NCBI RefSeq assembly: GCF_000154445.1 | Contig: NZ_DS499569.1 | Reading direction: 5' to 3' (one strand) | Length of the DNA: 64,000 nucleotides | Source of the DNA: Intestinibacter bartlettii | GTDB taxonomy: Bacteria; Bacillota; Clostridia; Peptostreptococcales; Peptostreptococcaceae | Shown here: piece by piece, positions 1 through 8,209 of the stretch | How the letters are laid out: every line of letters begins with the position of its first letter | Position numbering within the stretch: the first letter of the stretch is position 1 | Notes under the pieces: generated by a model | The model's input: the letters and a program-made list of their open reading frames with translations, nothing else | The model's database searches: none | What the model was told of the DNA's origin: nothing | Translations under genes and position numbers: made by a program

Positions 1-45
1 CTTTAGTTACCTATTTTTTTATAATTATTTTTTAGATAAATATTA

Positions 46-84
46 AAAGGGCTGTTACATGAAAATGCCATATAACAGCCCTTT
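46..84. terminator. Rho-independent terminator after dut
   Basis: Inverted repeat AAAGGGCTGTTA / TAACAGCCCTTT with a 15-nt loop. On the minus strand it lies just downstream of the dUTPase stop and is followed by a T-rich stretch. The first 45 bases hold no gene that I can recognise. Confidence 0.85.
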
Positions 85-98
85 ATTTATATATAAAA

Positions 99-533
99 TT
101 ATTTTGTACCTGTACTTCCAAATCCACCTCTATTGTTAGCTTCCATTTCTTCAACTTCATTGAAAACTAGAGTTGGTTGATTTTTTTGTATTCTGAATTG
201 ACATATTCTATCATTAACTTCTATTTTAGTGTCTCTAAGTGCAAACACTGGCATACGCCACCAATCATTTGGTCCACAATAAGAATTATCTACTATACCA
301 CAGTGGTTAGTTTGAATTATACCCCATTTTTTGAAAGTACTACTTCTTGGTACTATATGAGCTTCATATCCTTCTGGTAATTGCATTGCTACACCTAAGT
401 GTATTAATTTAAATTCACCAGCTTTTAATTCAACTTCTTCAGCAGCTCTTAAATCTATCCAGTCTGATTTTCCATCTATGTATTCTAATCTTGTTATATC
501 GTCATTAAGATATTTTATTTTTATTTCTTTCAT
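99..533 (-). CDS. dut: dUTP diphosphatase (dUTPase)
   Basis: This 144-residue protein should hydrolyse dUTP to dUMP and pyrophosphate, keeping uracil out of DNA and supplying dUMP for thymidylate synthesis. The trimeric dUTPase motifs are visible in order: D-L-R near residue 27, PRSST around 62-66, GIVDNSYCG around 79-87, and the C-terminal glycine-rich RGGFGSTG loop that closes over the active site. The motif-3 region carries an unusual PNDWWRMP extension before the next strand. The length is normal for the family. An AGGAGAG site precedes the ATG. It is transcribed alone, away from topB, and ends in a strong hairpin. Function is assigned from motifs. Confidence 0.9.
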   Translation of the reverse strand: MKEIKIKYLNDDITRLEYIDGKSDWIDLRAAEEVELKAGEFKLIHLGVAMQLPEGYEAHIVPRSSTFKKWGIIQTNHCGIVDNSYCGPNDWWRMPVFALRDTKIEVNDRICQFRIQKNQPTLVFNEVEEMEANNRGGFGSTGTK

Positions 534-626
534 TATTATCTCTCCTTTTATTTTGACTAAATTATATTATAAAGAAATTCTTTTTTTACTTCAAGGTATA
601 AATTAATGTTCTGTCGAAAACTATAC

Positions 627-656
627 TTGACAATATAAATTTGTTTTGCTTATCTT
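627..656 (+). promoter_or_regulatory. Probable sigma-A promoter of topB
   Basis: TTGACA at 627-632 and TATCTT at 651-656 with an 18-bp spacer, about 55 bases before the topB start. The -35 is perfect and the -10 is weaker. This is read from the sequence only. Confidence 0.5.
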
Positions 657-711
657 GAAATTTAATTCTTTTTTGTGATAACATAAAGAGTATTTAAAAA
701 GGAGGTTCCTT

Positions 712-2898
712 ATGAAAGTAATACTTGCAGAAAAACCATCTGTCGCAAAAACAATAGCCTCTTTCCTTAAAGCTAATACTAGGAGGGATGGTTATTTTGA
801 AGGCAATGGATACATTGTAACTTATGCCTTTGGTCATCTAGTTTCTTTATATGATATGAAAGACTATGACAAAGAAAAATATTCTGGCTCTTGGAAGATG
901 GCTAATTTCCCATTTATCCCAGCAGATAAATTTAAATTTAAAGTCGATGATTCAAAGCAAAAACAGTTCAATATAATAAAAGAACTTTTAAATAGAGATG
1001 ATGTAGAATATGTGATAAATGCAACAGATAACGACCGTGAAGGAGAACTTATTGCATTTTTAATATTCTTACTTGCTAAAAATAAAAAACCTGTTAAAAG
1101 AATTCTAGTAAATGAGTGGACACCACAAGATATAACTAGAGGTCTTGAAAATTTAAAAGACGAAGAAGATATGAGAAATCTTCAAGCAGCTGGATATACT
1201 CGTCTTATTACCGACTGGCTTATCGGTATTAACTTTACATCAGTTGCAACATTAAAATATGGAAATGGAAAACTTTTAAATATCGGTCGTGTTATCTTGC
1301 CTACTGTAAAACTTGTCTATGATAGAGATATGGAGATTAGAAACTTCGTTCCTAAGACATATTTTGAAATTGAAGGTAATTTTAAATGCGCAAATGGTAC
1401 ATATAAAGGTAAATTAATAAAGGGTAAAGAAACAAAATTTGATACTGAAGAAGAAGCTATGGCTGTTATTGATAGCATTACTTCTAAAAATGGAGTTATC
1501 TCATCTAAAAAGGTAACAAAATCTAAAGAATATGCTCCAAAATTATTCAGTTTGACTTCGCTTCAAGGATATATTACTTCTAAATACTCTCATTTCACAT
1601 CAGATAAGGTTTTAAACGTGTGTCAATCCCTTTATGAAGGTAAAGGTAAGGGTGGATATATAACATACCCTAGAACTGATTCTGTATACTTAGAAGAAAG
1701 TTTAACTGATAAAGCTAGCCAAACATTAAATAGATTAAAACATGGTCTTCCTTATGAAGATAAAATCAAATTTGCAAAAACTAAGAGAGTTTTCGATTCA
1801 TCAAAAGTCGATAGCCACAGTGCGATTATACCTACATATATCGTACCTAACTCATTGACTCCTGATGAACAAATAGTATATCAAGCTATCAAAGATAGAT
1901 TTATTGCAAACTTTATGCCACCTGCTGAATATGAAAATACTGAAATTAAAACAGATGTCGACGATAGTGTATTTTTAACTAAAGGTAAGGTATTAAAAGT
2001 TAAAGGTTATTTAGAAGTATATAATAAAGAACAGAAAAACGACCTTCTTCCTTCTATGGAAAAGGGTGAAAATGTAGAAGTTTTAGAAATTTTACCACTT
2101 AAGAAACAAACTACACCTCCTAAATCTTATACTGAAGATACTTTACTTAAGGCGATGAAAAATTGTGGTAAAAATGTAGATGATGAAGATTTAGTTTTAG
2201 CTGGATACTCTATAGGTACATCAGCAACTCGTGGTGATGTTCTTAAAAAAATAGCCCAAGTTGGATATGTTAATAAAAAAGGTAAATCATATTATATAAC
2301 TGATTTAGGAATTAATTTAGTTGAAATCTTCCCTGTAAAAGACTTATTTGACGTCGATTATACAGGTAAGTTAGAAAAAAGTTTAAGTGATATTCAAAAG
2401 GGACAATTCTCTCGTAAGGAATATCTTCTTAATATAATGAATTTCATAGTTAAAAATGTAAATCTAATAAAATATGATGCTCCTAAAAAGATAAATACAG
2501 ATGCTTATGTTTACGATCCTAAAACTAAAAAATCGACATCAAAATCACAATTAGAAGCAAAATCTGCCAAAGCCGCTAAAGCTTCATCTAAAAAGTCTAG
2601 TTCCAAAACTGATAACACATCACTTGGAAAATGTCCTGTATGTGGCTCAGATGTAGTTGAAACTGAAAAAGGATTTTTATGTACAAATTATCAAACTTGT
2701 AAATACGGTATATTTAAAGACGATAAATACTTAGCTTTATTTAAGAAAAAACCTAATAAAACAATGGTTAAATCAATTCTTAAAAAAGGTGAAGCAAAAG
2801 TAAAATCACTTACTGATAAAAATGGAAATAAATTTGATGCTATACTTACATATCAAAAAAATCAAAATGGATATTTCAGTTGGTTTATCAAAAGATAG
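712..2898 (+). CDS. topB: DNA topoisomerase III (type IA)
   Basis: This 728-residue type IA topoisomerase breaks and passes single DNA strands to relax negative supercoils and unlink intermediates. The N-terminal TOPRIM domain begins with KVILAEKPSVAKTIA and carries the metal-binding DNDREGE motif near residue 108. The active-site tyrosine lies in YPRTDSVYL near residue 320. After a lysine/serine-rich linker (about 620-645) the C-terminus has a zinc-ribbon-like segment, CPVCGSD through CKYGIF, followed by a toprim-associated domain. The ATG has a consensus AAAGGAGGT site. It stands alone on the plus strand between the divergent dut and the convergent merR gene. Confidence 0.93.
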   Translation: MKVILAEKPSVAKTIASFLKANTRRDGYFEGNGYIVTYAFGHLVSLYDMKDYDKEKYSGSWKMANFPFIPADKFKFKVDDSKQKQFNIIKELLNRDDVEYVINATDNDREGELIAFLIFLLAKNKKPVKRILVNEWTPQDITRGLENLKDEEDMRNLQAAGYTRLITDWLIGINFTSVATLKYGNGKLLNIGRVILPTVKLVYDRDMEIRNFVPKTYFEIEGNFKCANGTYKGKLIKGKETKFDTEEEAMAVIDSITSKNGVISSKKVTKSKEYAPKLFSLTSLQGYITSKYSHFTSDKVLNVCQSLYEGKGKGGYITYPRTDSVYLEESLTDKASQTLNRLKHGLPYEDKIKFAKTKRVFDSSKVDSHSAIIPTYIVPNSLTPDEQIVYQAIKDRFIANFMPPAEYENTEIKTDVDDSVFLTKGKVLKVKGYLEVYNKEQKNDLLPSMEKGENVEVLEILPLKKQTTPPKSYTEDTLLKAMKNCGKNVDDEDLVLAGYSIGTSATRGDVLKKIAQVGYVNKKGKSYYITDLGINLVEIFPVKDLFDVDYTGKLEKSLSDIQKGQFSRKEYLLNIMNFIVKNVNLIKYDAPKKINTDAYVYDPKTKKSTSKSQLEAKSAKAAKASSKKSSSKTDNTSLGKCPVCGSDVVETEKGFLCTNYQTCKYGIFKDDKYLALFKKKPNKTMVKSILKKGEAKVKSLTDKNGNKFDAILTYQKNQNGYFSWFIKR

Positions 2899-2900
2899 AA

Positions 2901-2938
2901 AAATCTCCAAGCATTTTAAATGTTTGGAGATTTTTTTA
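2901..2938. terminator. Bidirectional terminator, topB/merR
   Basis: AAATCTCCAAgCATTT / AAATGtTTGGAGATTT hairpin followed by T7 on the plus strand and by T-rich sequence on the minus strand. It serves topB and the converging MerR gene. Confidence 0.9.
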
Positions 2939-2940
2939 TA

Positions 2941-3324
2941 TTAATATTCATTTCTTAATTCTTTTTCTGTTTTCATAATAACTTCATCATATTTATCGAT
3001 TTTTCCATTTAAATATAATAACATTTGTTGTAATTCGTCAATTTTATCTTGAAGATGCTCTCTTTGTTCTAAAAGCAATTCTTTACGAATTCCAGCTGTG
3101 TGTTCACCTTCTTGTAAAAGTGTTACATATTCTATAAGTATTTCTATAGGCATCCCCGCATTTCTCATACATTTTATGAATTTTATCCATTTGCAGTTTA
3201 ATTCTGTATAATCTCTGTTTCCACTTTTGTCACGATGTATTTTAGGTATTAATCCTATACGTTCGTAATATCTAAGTGTATCAGCGGAAATGTCTAGTAG
3301 TTCACTGACTTCTGCTATTTTCAT
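2941..3324 (-). CDS. MerR-family transcriptional regulator
   Basis: This 127-residue protein has the MerR winged helix-turn-helix at its N-terminus (KIAEVSELLDISADTLRYYERIGLIP) followed by a long antiparallel coiled-coil helix (about 80-125) used for dimerisation. MerR proteins bind between stretched -35 and -10 elements and untwist DNA on effector binding. Only one cysteine (in NCKWIKF) is present and there is no C-terminal cysteine cluster, so a classic metal sensor is unlikely; the layout resembles the NmlR/AdhR or small-molecule sensing branch. The target is unknown: no gene is adjacent in a divergent arrangement with a clear MerR-type promoter. An AGGAGG site precedes the ATG. Confidence 0.88.
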   Translation of the reverse strand: MKIAEVSELLDISADTLRYYERIGLIPKIHRDKSGNRDYTELNCKWIKFIKCMRNAGMPIEILIEYVTLLQEGEHTAGIRKELLLEQREHLQDKIDELQQMLLYLNGKIDKYDEVIMKTEKELRNEY

Positions 3325-3378
3325 TTAAATTCCTCCTGGCTTTTTATTATTATTTTAATTTTTATAATAAAGTTAAAA

Positions 3379-3428
3379 TAATATGCTTGCCTTATAATTT
3401 ATAAATTTATTACAAAGCAAGCATAATT
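3379..3428 (-). terminator. Hairpin ending the double-cubane operon
   Basis: TATGCTTGC (3382-3390) pairs with GCAAGCATA (3417-3425) around an AT-rich inner stem. On the minus strand T-rich sequence follows. It lies right after the activator gene and is the likely operon terminator. Confidence 0.6.
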
Positions 3429-3450
3429 TAAATTATTTATTTAACTATTA

Positions 3451-4206
3451 TTAAAGTTCTTTCGCCAATAAAGCTGCCCCTAAGGCTCCTGCATATCGGC
3501 CTTCTTTAGAACATTCTACTTTTTTCTTTAACTTTTTAGATAATAAGTTTGCGAAATACTCATTATGGCTTATACCACCTGTTATTATAATTTTATCGCT
3601 TAATTTTTTCTTATTGCAAAGAGTTGCTACCTTACTTGCAACTGAATCAACTACTCCAGCTGCAATATCTTCTCGTTTTGCACCTTTTCCAATAAAACTT
3701 ATAACTTCAGATTCTGCAAAAACTGTACATAAAGAACTTATCTTTACAGTTTCTCCTTTTTTCGCCATATCAAACAATTCATCTATTGTCACGCCAAGTC
3801 TATTTGCCATAACTTCGATAAATTTTCCTGTTCCTGCTGAACATTTATCATTCATTATAAAGTCGCTCACAAAATTATTTTCTACAATTATAACTTTTGT
3901 ATCTTGTCCACCAATATCGATTATAGTACAGTCTCCTTTTGCAATTTCTGTACCACCTTTTCCATGACAAGTTATCTCTGTTATTATTTTATCTGCAAAA
4001 TCTACAGAAATCCTTCCATATCCTGTTGCAACTACTTTTGTATTATCGTCACATACATCAATTTCGTAACTTAAAAGTCTATTTTTGATTTCATCTACAG
4101 TTTCCTTACTGCTCCATCCTGTTGGAAGGACAAACTCAATATTTTTATCTCCAAGTGCCACTACTTTAGAAGCAGTTGAACCTATATCTATTCCTACATA
4201 ATTCAT
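3451..4206 (-). CDS. ATP-dependent activator (archerase) of a 2-hydroxyacyl-CoA dehydratase-type reductase
   Basis: This 251-residue protein belongs to the BadF/HgdC family of ASKHA-fold ATPases. A homodimer holds one [4Fe-4S] cluster between its subunits and injects low-potential electrons into a partner reductase with ATP hydrolysis. The phosphate-binding motif MNYVGIDIGSTASK opens the protein, DIGGQDTK is near 97-104, and the two expected cluster ligands are C122 (NDKCSAGTGKF) and C160 (SSLCTVFAESE). A longer reading frame from a TTG at 4224 is possible, but the ATG at 4206 has an AGAGGA site and starts directly at the conserved MNYVGIDIG. It is the last gene of the operon and the partner of the reductase at 4473-5750. 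Confidence 0.92.
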   Translation of the reverse strand: MNYVGIDIGSTASKVVALGDKNIEFVLPTGWSSKETVDEIKNRLLSYEIDVCDDNTKVVATGYGRISVDFADKIITEITCHGKGGTEIAKGDCTIIDIGGQDTKVIIVENNFVSDFIMNDKCSAGTGKFIEVMANRLGVTIDELFDMAKKGETVKISSLCTVFAESEVISFIGKGAKREDIAAGVVDSVASKVATLCNKKKLSDKIIITGGISHNEYFANLLSKKLKKKVECSKEGRYAGALGAALLAKEL

Positions 4207-4217
4207 ACAAATTTCCT

Positions 4218-4472
4218 CTAGCAATATTTGTCTCTATTTTGATTTATATTTTTGTCAATTTCAACTATATCTATTATATCAATATCTTCACTAGCAACTA
4301 TATCTCTTATCTTTTCAATATCATCTTTATTTATTAAAAGAGATATTCCACAGCTTTTAGAAGCAACTCTTGGAGTTGGTGCTATTGTACATTTGATATT
4401 TTTAGATTTTAAGCTGTTATAAAGACGCATTCCGTTGTCATGATTTTTAAACAAAATATAATATTGTTTCAT
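4218..4472 (-). CDS. DUF3343 putative Se/S carrier-like protein
   Basis: This 84-residue protein matches the DUF3343 (putative Se/S carrier) family: a short ferredoxin-like fold with the sequence YYILFKNHDNGMRLY at the start and the hallmark PTPR....CGISL segment with one conserved cysteine near 41. A second cysteine is the last residue. Members often occur near selenium-utilisation genes and are proposed, without firm biochemistry, to carry selenium or persulfide sulfur on the cysteine. Its ATG directly abuts the stop of the upstream reductase (TAGATG), implying translational coupling. The placement between a double-cubane reductase and its activator is notable. The family call is fairly firm; the function is inference. 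Confidence 0.82.
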   Translation of the reverse strand: MKQYYILFKNHDNGMRLYNSLKSKNIKCTIAPTPRVASKSCGISLLINKDDIEKIRDIVASEDIDIIDIVEIDKNINQNRDKYC

Positions 4473-5750
4473 CTATTTTGTTCCTATCATTTCTATAAAT
4501 GCACCTATTCTAGTACGAAGTTGTTCTGCATCGTTATCTGTATAATCTGTTTCAATTCCCATAACAGGTATACAAGCTTCTTTTAATGCTCTTTCAACAG
4601 TGTATCCTTCTACATCATATAAGCTACAGAATTTTAAGTTTACATCAATTACACCGTCAACTTTGTACTCTTTTGCTAAACGAATGATATCATCGATTCT
4701 TCCTGTATTTGGAGTAAAGCATGCACAATTTATTACCATATATCTATTTGCTAGAGCATCTATTTGTTCATCTATAGTAGTTTTTGTTTCATCTACTAAA
4801 TTTTCAAAATATCTTGTTCCTGTACACATTTCTTCACATACAACTACTGCTCCACTAGTTTCGATTATATTATGTAATTTCCAGTTTGGAACTGCAAGTG
4901 GAGTTCCTGTTAATAATATTCTCTTAGTTCCTTCTTTAACTACGCTTACACCATCTTTTATTCTTTGTTCTAATTCATCACAAAGTTTATTTGTCATTTG
5001 TGTAAAACGAGCAGGATCATCATAAAATGCTATCTGAGATATTACTAATGCATCTCTACCACTTATAGGCACTTTATCTGCTTTACGACATTCGTATAGA
5101 CGACTTAATGCCTTTCTCTTATTATTTATTAATTTTATACTTTCACTTAGAGATTCTGCTGTAACTTTGTTTCCTGTAAATTCTTCAATTACTTTTTTAA
5201 GCTCTTTTATTTCTTCTGCCCATGCTTTTATATCTTTTTCACGCTTCATTTGAGGTAAATCCATAACATGAACTGGAACATCTTCCCCTAATATTTCACA
5301 TGCTTTTTTCTTACCATCGCAAGTTGTTTCACCTATGTACATATCTGCTATTCTAAAGAATGGACATGTTCTATCAAGTCTAGCCCCTACTGAATCTTTG
5401 ATAAGTGGGCAAGTGTTTGTTGGAAGGACTTTTTCACCGCCTGGTACCCAGAATTGTGAACCGCCACAAAGACCTGTAGCTATTGCATTTGCTGCAAATA
5501 TTAACTCATCTGGCACATAAACGCAAAAAGTCCCAAACACCTTTTTTCCTTCTTCTTGTGCTTTGATTAATTCTTGTGGTCTAACTCCATGGATTTCTGC
5601 TATTACAAAGTTATAATAGTCCATAGCTTCTGGTCTGTTTTCTTGTGATAAAAATACATCTCCAAAAGCTTGAGGTAATACCTCACATAGTTGATCGTGA
5701 GTTTCTAAGTCCATCCCTAGACTTTCCCACATTTTTCTGTAATCTGCCAT
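4473..5750 (-). CDS. Double-cubane-cluster reductase (HgdB/2-hydroxyacyl-CoA dehydratase superfamily)
   Basis: This 425-residue protein is related to the 2-hydroxyacyl-CoA dehydratase subunits but is encoded as one polypeptide rather than an alpha/beta pair. That matches the double-cubane cluster proteins, whose characterised member reduces small molecules with ATP-driven electrons from an activator. Visible cysteines likely to be ligands are C114 (NTCPL) and C144 (TTCDG) in the first half and C305, C309 (CEEMC), C342/C344 (INCACF) and C375 (KFCSLYD) in the second. The natural substrate is unknown; no CoA-transferase, mutase or amino-acid pathway gene is nearby, which argues against a fermentation dehydratase. 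A GGGGAG site precedes the ATG. Confidence 0.88.
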   Translation of the reverse strand: MADYRKMWESLGMDLETHDQLCEVLPQAFGDVFLSQENRPEAMDYYNFVIAEIHGVRPQELIKAQEEGKKVFGTFCVYVPDELIFAANAIATGLCGGSQFWVPGGEKVLPTNTCPLIKDSVGARLDRTCPFFRIADMYIGETTCDGKKKACEILGEDVPVHVMDLPQMKREKDIKAWAEEIKELKKVIEEFTGNKVTAESLSESIKLINNKRKALSRLYECRKADKVPISGRDALVISQIAFYDDPARFTQMTNKLCDELEQRIKDGVSVVKEGTKRILLTGTPLAVPNWKLHNIIETSGAVVVCEEMCTGTRYFENLVDETKTTIDEQIDALANRYMVINCACFTPNTGRIDDIIRLAKEYKVDGVIDVNLKFCSLYDVEGYTVERALKEACIPVMGIETDYTDNDAEQLRTRIGAFIEMIGTK

Positions 5751-5813
5751 ATTTCTAATCTCCCCTTTTGAGTATATATATTTTATAAATTTTGTATAAA
5801 CAAAAATTATAAT

Positions 5814-6989
5814 CTAGATAAGATCTTCCCCTTGTCTTAAATCAGATAAAATTGTTTTTATAGCATCAATACATACATCTACTTCTTCTTTTGTATTAAA
5901 GTGACTGAATGAGAATCTAACTGTTCCTTGCGGGAATGTTTTTAATGTTTTATGTGCTCTTGGTGCACAATGCATTCCAACTCTAGTCATTATTTTGTAT
6001 TTGCTACTTAAATAGAATGAAACTATACTATTGTCAAACCCTTCAAAATCTATAGATACAACACCAAGTCTTCCTTCTACTGTCTTTTTACCAGCTACTT
6101 TCACACCGTCTATTTCTTTAACTTGGTCTAAGAAATATTTAGTTATCTCCATTTTTTCCTTTCTCATATTATCTATTCCAGCTTCTTTTAAGTAAACTAA
6201 AGCTTGATGTAATCCTATTATTCCTGGTAAGTTTAATGTTCCACTTTCAAATCTATCTGGTAGGAAATCTGGTATTTCTTCTGAATCTGATAAACTACCT
6301 GTACCACCGCTTATAACTGGGTCAATTAATCCTTCTAATTTATCACTTGCTATAAATCCGCCAATTCCTTGAGGGCCTAAAAGTCCCTTGTGTCCTGTGA
6401 ATGCAAGAAAATCTATGTTGGCTTTTTGCATATCTATATTTAGTATTCCAGCAGTTTGTGCAGTATCAACAGCATAAACTAACCCTTTTTCTTTACATAA
6501 AGCCCCTATTTCTTCTATTGGAATTATTGTTCCACATACATTTGATGCATGTGTTGTTATTATAGCTTTTGTATTTTCTTTTATATATGCTCTGAAATCA
6601 TCAGCAGTAACTCCTCCCTCTTCATCGCAAGGCACAGCATCAAATTCTACTCCTAATTTCTCCATTTGAACAAGCGGTCTCATAACAGCATTATGTTCAA
6701 CACTTGTTACAAGAACATGATCACCAGGTTTTAAGAATCCTTTTATAAAAAAGTTTAATGAGTATGTTACACTAGGTGTAAAAACTACATTTTTTGAATT
6801 AGGACAATTAAATAAGTCTTTTAGCATTTCTCTTGTATCTAAAACTGCACTTCCTGCTTCGTAAGCTCCTTCATAACTTCCTCTGTTTATATTAAAAGCA
6901 CCATTTTCTATAAATTCTCCCATAGCACGTCCGACATTAGGTGCCTTTGGGAAAGATGTGCTCGAATTATCAAAATATATATCTTTCAT
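5814..6989 (-). CDS. Cysteine desulfurase-family (class V) PLP enzyme, EF2568-like
   Basis: This 391-residue aminotransferase class V fold protein resembles NifS/SufS enzymes and in particular the EF2568 subfamily seen with selenium genes. The PLP lysine is in FTGHKGLLGPQG, the PLP-phosphate region includes SVEHNAVMRP, DTAQTAGI is the cofactor-stacking aspartate region, and the persulfide cysteine is likely the one in RVGMHCAPRAHKT. Such enzymes draw sulfur (or selenium) from cysteine (or selenocysteine). The ATG at 6989 has a GGAG site 7 bases upstream; the TTG two codons earlier is less likely. It is the first gene of the operon, 63 bases before the double-cubane reductase, and is a candidate sulfur or selenium donor to the DUF3343 carrier. 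Confidence 0.87.
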   Translation of the reverse strand: MKDIYFDNSSTSFPKAPNVGRAMGEFIENGAFNINRGSYEGAYEAGSAVLDTREMLKDLFNCPNSKNVVFTPSVTYSLNFFIKGFLKPGDHVLVTSVEHNAVMRPLVQMEKLGVEFDAVPCDEEGGVTADDFRAYIKENTKAIITTHASNVCGTIIPIEEIGALCKEKGLVYAVDTAQTAGILNIDMQKANIDFLAFTGHKGLLGPQGIGGFIASDKLEGLIDPVISGGTGSLSDSEEIPDFLPDRFESGTLNLPGIIGLHQALVYLKEAGIDNMRKEKMEITKYFLDQVKEIDGVKVAGKKTVEGRLGVVSIDFEGFDNSIVSFYLSSKYKIMTRVGMHCAPRAHKTLKTFPQGTVRFSFSHFNTKEEVDVCIDAIKTILSDLRQGEDLI

Positions 6990-7106
6990 TTTCAAACTCC
7001 TTTTTATTTATCATATATTTTATTTAAACATTAATATTTTTAACATTTTCCTTCATAATACAATTATAAATTATAATCGACTAATTTCGCCACATTTACT
7101 CAAAAT

Positions 7107-7165
7107 AAATAAAATGCCATTTTTTACATAGCATGCTTGCATTATATAAAACTGGCATTTTATTT
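7107..7165 (-). terminator. Terminator after the DUF4085 gene
   Basis: AAAATGCCA (7111-7119) pairs with TGGCATTTT (7153-7161), with a GCATGC element in the loop; T-rich sequence follows on the minus strand. Confidence 0.65.
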
Positions 7166-7174
7166 TAAACTTAT

Positions 7175-8026
7175 TTATTCAAATATTACATCACTTGCTT
7201 GAAGTGTAATATAATCGTATCCATTTTCTCCATCTACAGCTATATGGAACTCATATCCTTTATCGCATAAATACATTTCATCATAAACCCAATAACAACC
7301 TTCAGTAAAATTATTTTCTAATATTTCTGCGTCTTTGTATATTATTTTATTTATATTCGTAAATCCACCACTATTGTCTAATTCAAATACTATATCATTT
7401 CCGTCTTTTGATATTTTTAAAATTTGACAGTCATGGAAGTTATAATTTTCTTTTATATGTGCAGGCACTTTATCAGCTATACTGTACCAGTGTTTATTAT
7501 ATTCATTGAAAGGTTTTTCAAACATTATTTCGCACTCTTGGCTGTATTTATCTACTAAATTTTTAACTTTTTCTGTTGCAATCCCAAGTGCTAATACTCT
7601 TATATCTGCTACTTCGTCTAAGATTTCTTTTGGTAAATTTGTTTTTAAATCTTCTATTTCATTTTGATGAATCTCTAAAAAGTTATTTGTACTAGCTTCT
7701 TCATCATAAGGTTCGTTTTCAGTATCTTCTTGATTTTGCTCATTTTCTAAAAGTTCCTGTCTTAATGCTTCAAACTCTTCTTCAGACATTACTTCTCTAG
7801 CACTTATAATATTGCCTTCTTCGTCCATAATTTGTATATCTTCCCATGTTTCGGGTTCATAATCCATTTCTGAAACTTCTTTTTCTTCTTCTAAAAATGC
7901 ATTTAATTTTGCATTATAAAGTTCTTTATAATACTCTTCTGATAATTGTTCTGCATTAGAATCAACTTCTAAATCTAAACAAATATCTTTATTTCCATAA
8001 TACCATTCTCTTGTAAGGTACTTCAT
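7175..8026 (-). CDS. DUF4085-family protein
   Basis: This 283-residue soluble protein begins MKYLTREWYYGNKD, which looks like the opening of the DUF4085 family. It is strongly acidic, with a Glu/Asp-rich middle (about 60-125) including a low-complexity ENEQNQEDTENEPYDEEA tract. The C-terminal third (about 195-283) is a compact beta-rich segment starting NFHDCQILKISKDG and resembles a separate small domain. No catalytic motif, signal peptide or membrane segment is seen. It is single, with a hairpin on either side, so the context tells little. An AGGAGG site precedes the ATG. The function is unknown. Confidence 0.7.
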   Translation of the reverse strand: MKYLTREWYYGNKDICLDLEVDSNAEQLSEEYYKELYNAKLNAFLEEEKEVSEMDYEPETWEDIQIMDEEGNIISAREVMSEEEFEALRQELLENEQNQEDTENEPYDEEASTNNFLEIHQNEIEDLKTNLPKEILDEVADIRVLALGIATEKVKNLVDKYSQECEIMFEKPFNEYNKHWYSIADKVPAHIKENYNFHDCQILKISKDGNDIVFELDNSGGFTNINKIIYKDAEILENNFTEGCYWVYDEMYLCDKGYEFHIAVDGENGYDYITLQASDVIFE

Positions 8027-8155
8027 ATATTAATCCTCCTAAAATTACACTATGTATTTAAAATTATAAACTATTTTACCTAAATTTATATAAAATCTCA
8101 ACTACTTTAAGAAATAAGCTCTTATTTATTTAAAAATATAATTTTCTTATCAATC

Positions 8156-8190
8156 AAAAAGACTATCCCAAAATTGAGATAGTCTTTATA
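8156..8190 (-). terminator. Terminator of ppdK
   Basis: AAAGACTATC (8158-8167) / GATAGTCTTT (8178-8187) stem followed by T5 on the minus strand, just after the ppdK stop. Confidence 0.88.
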
Positions 8191-8209
8191 ATCTATTATT
8201 TATTAATAA

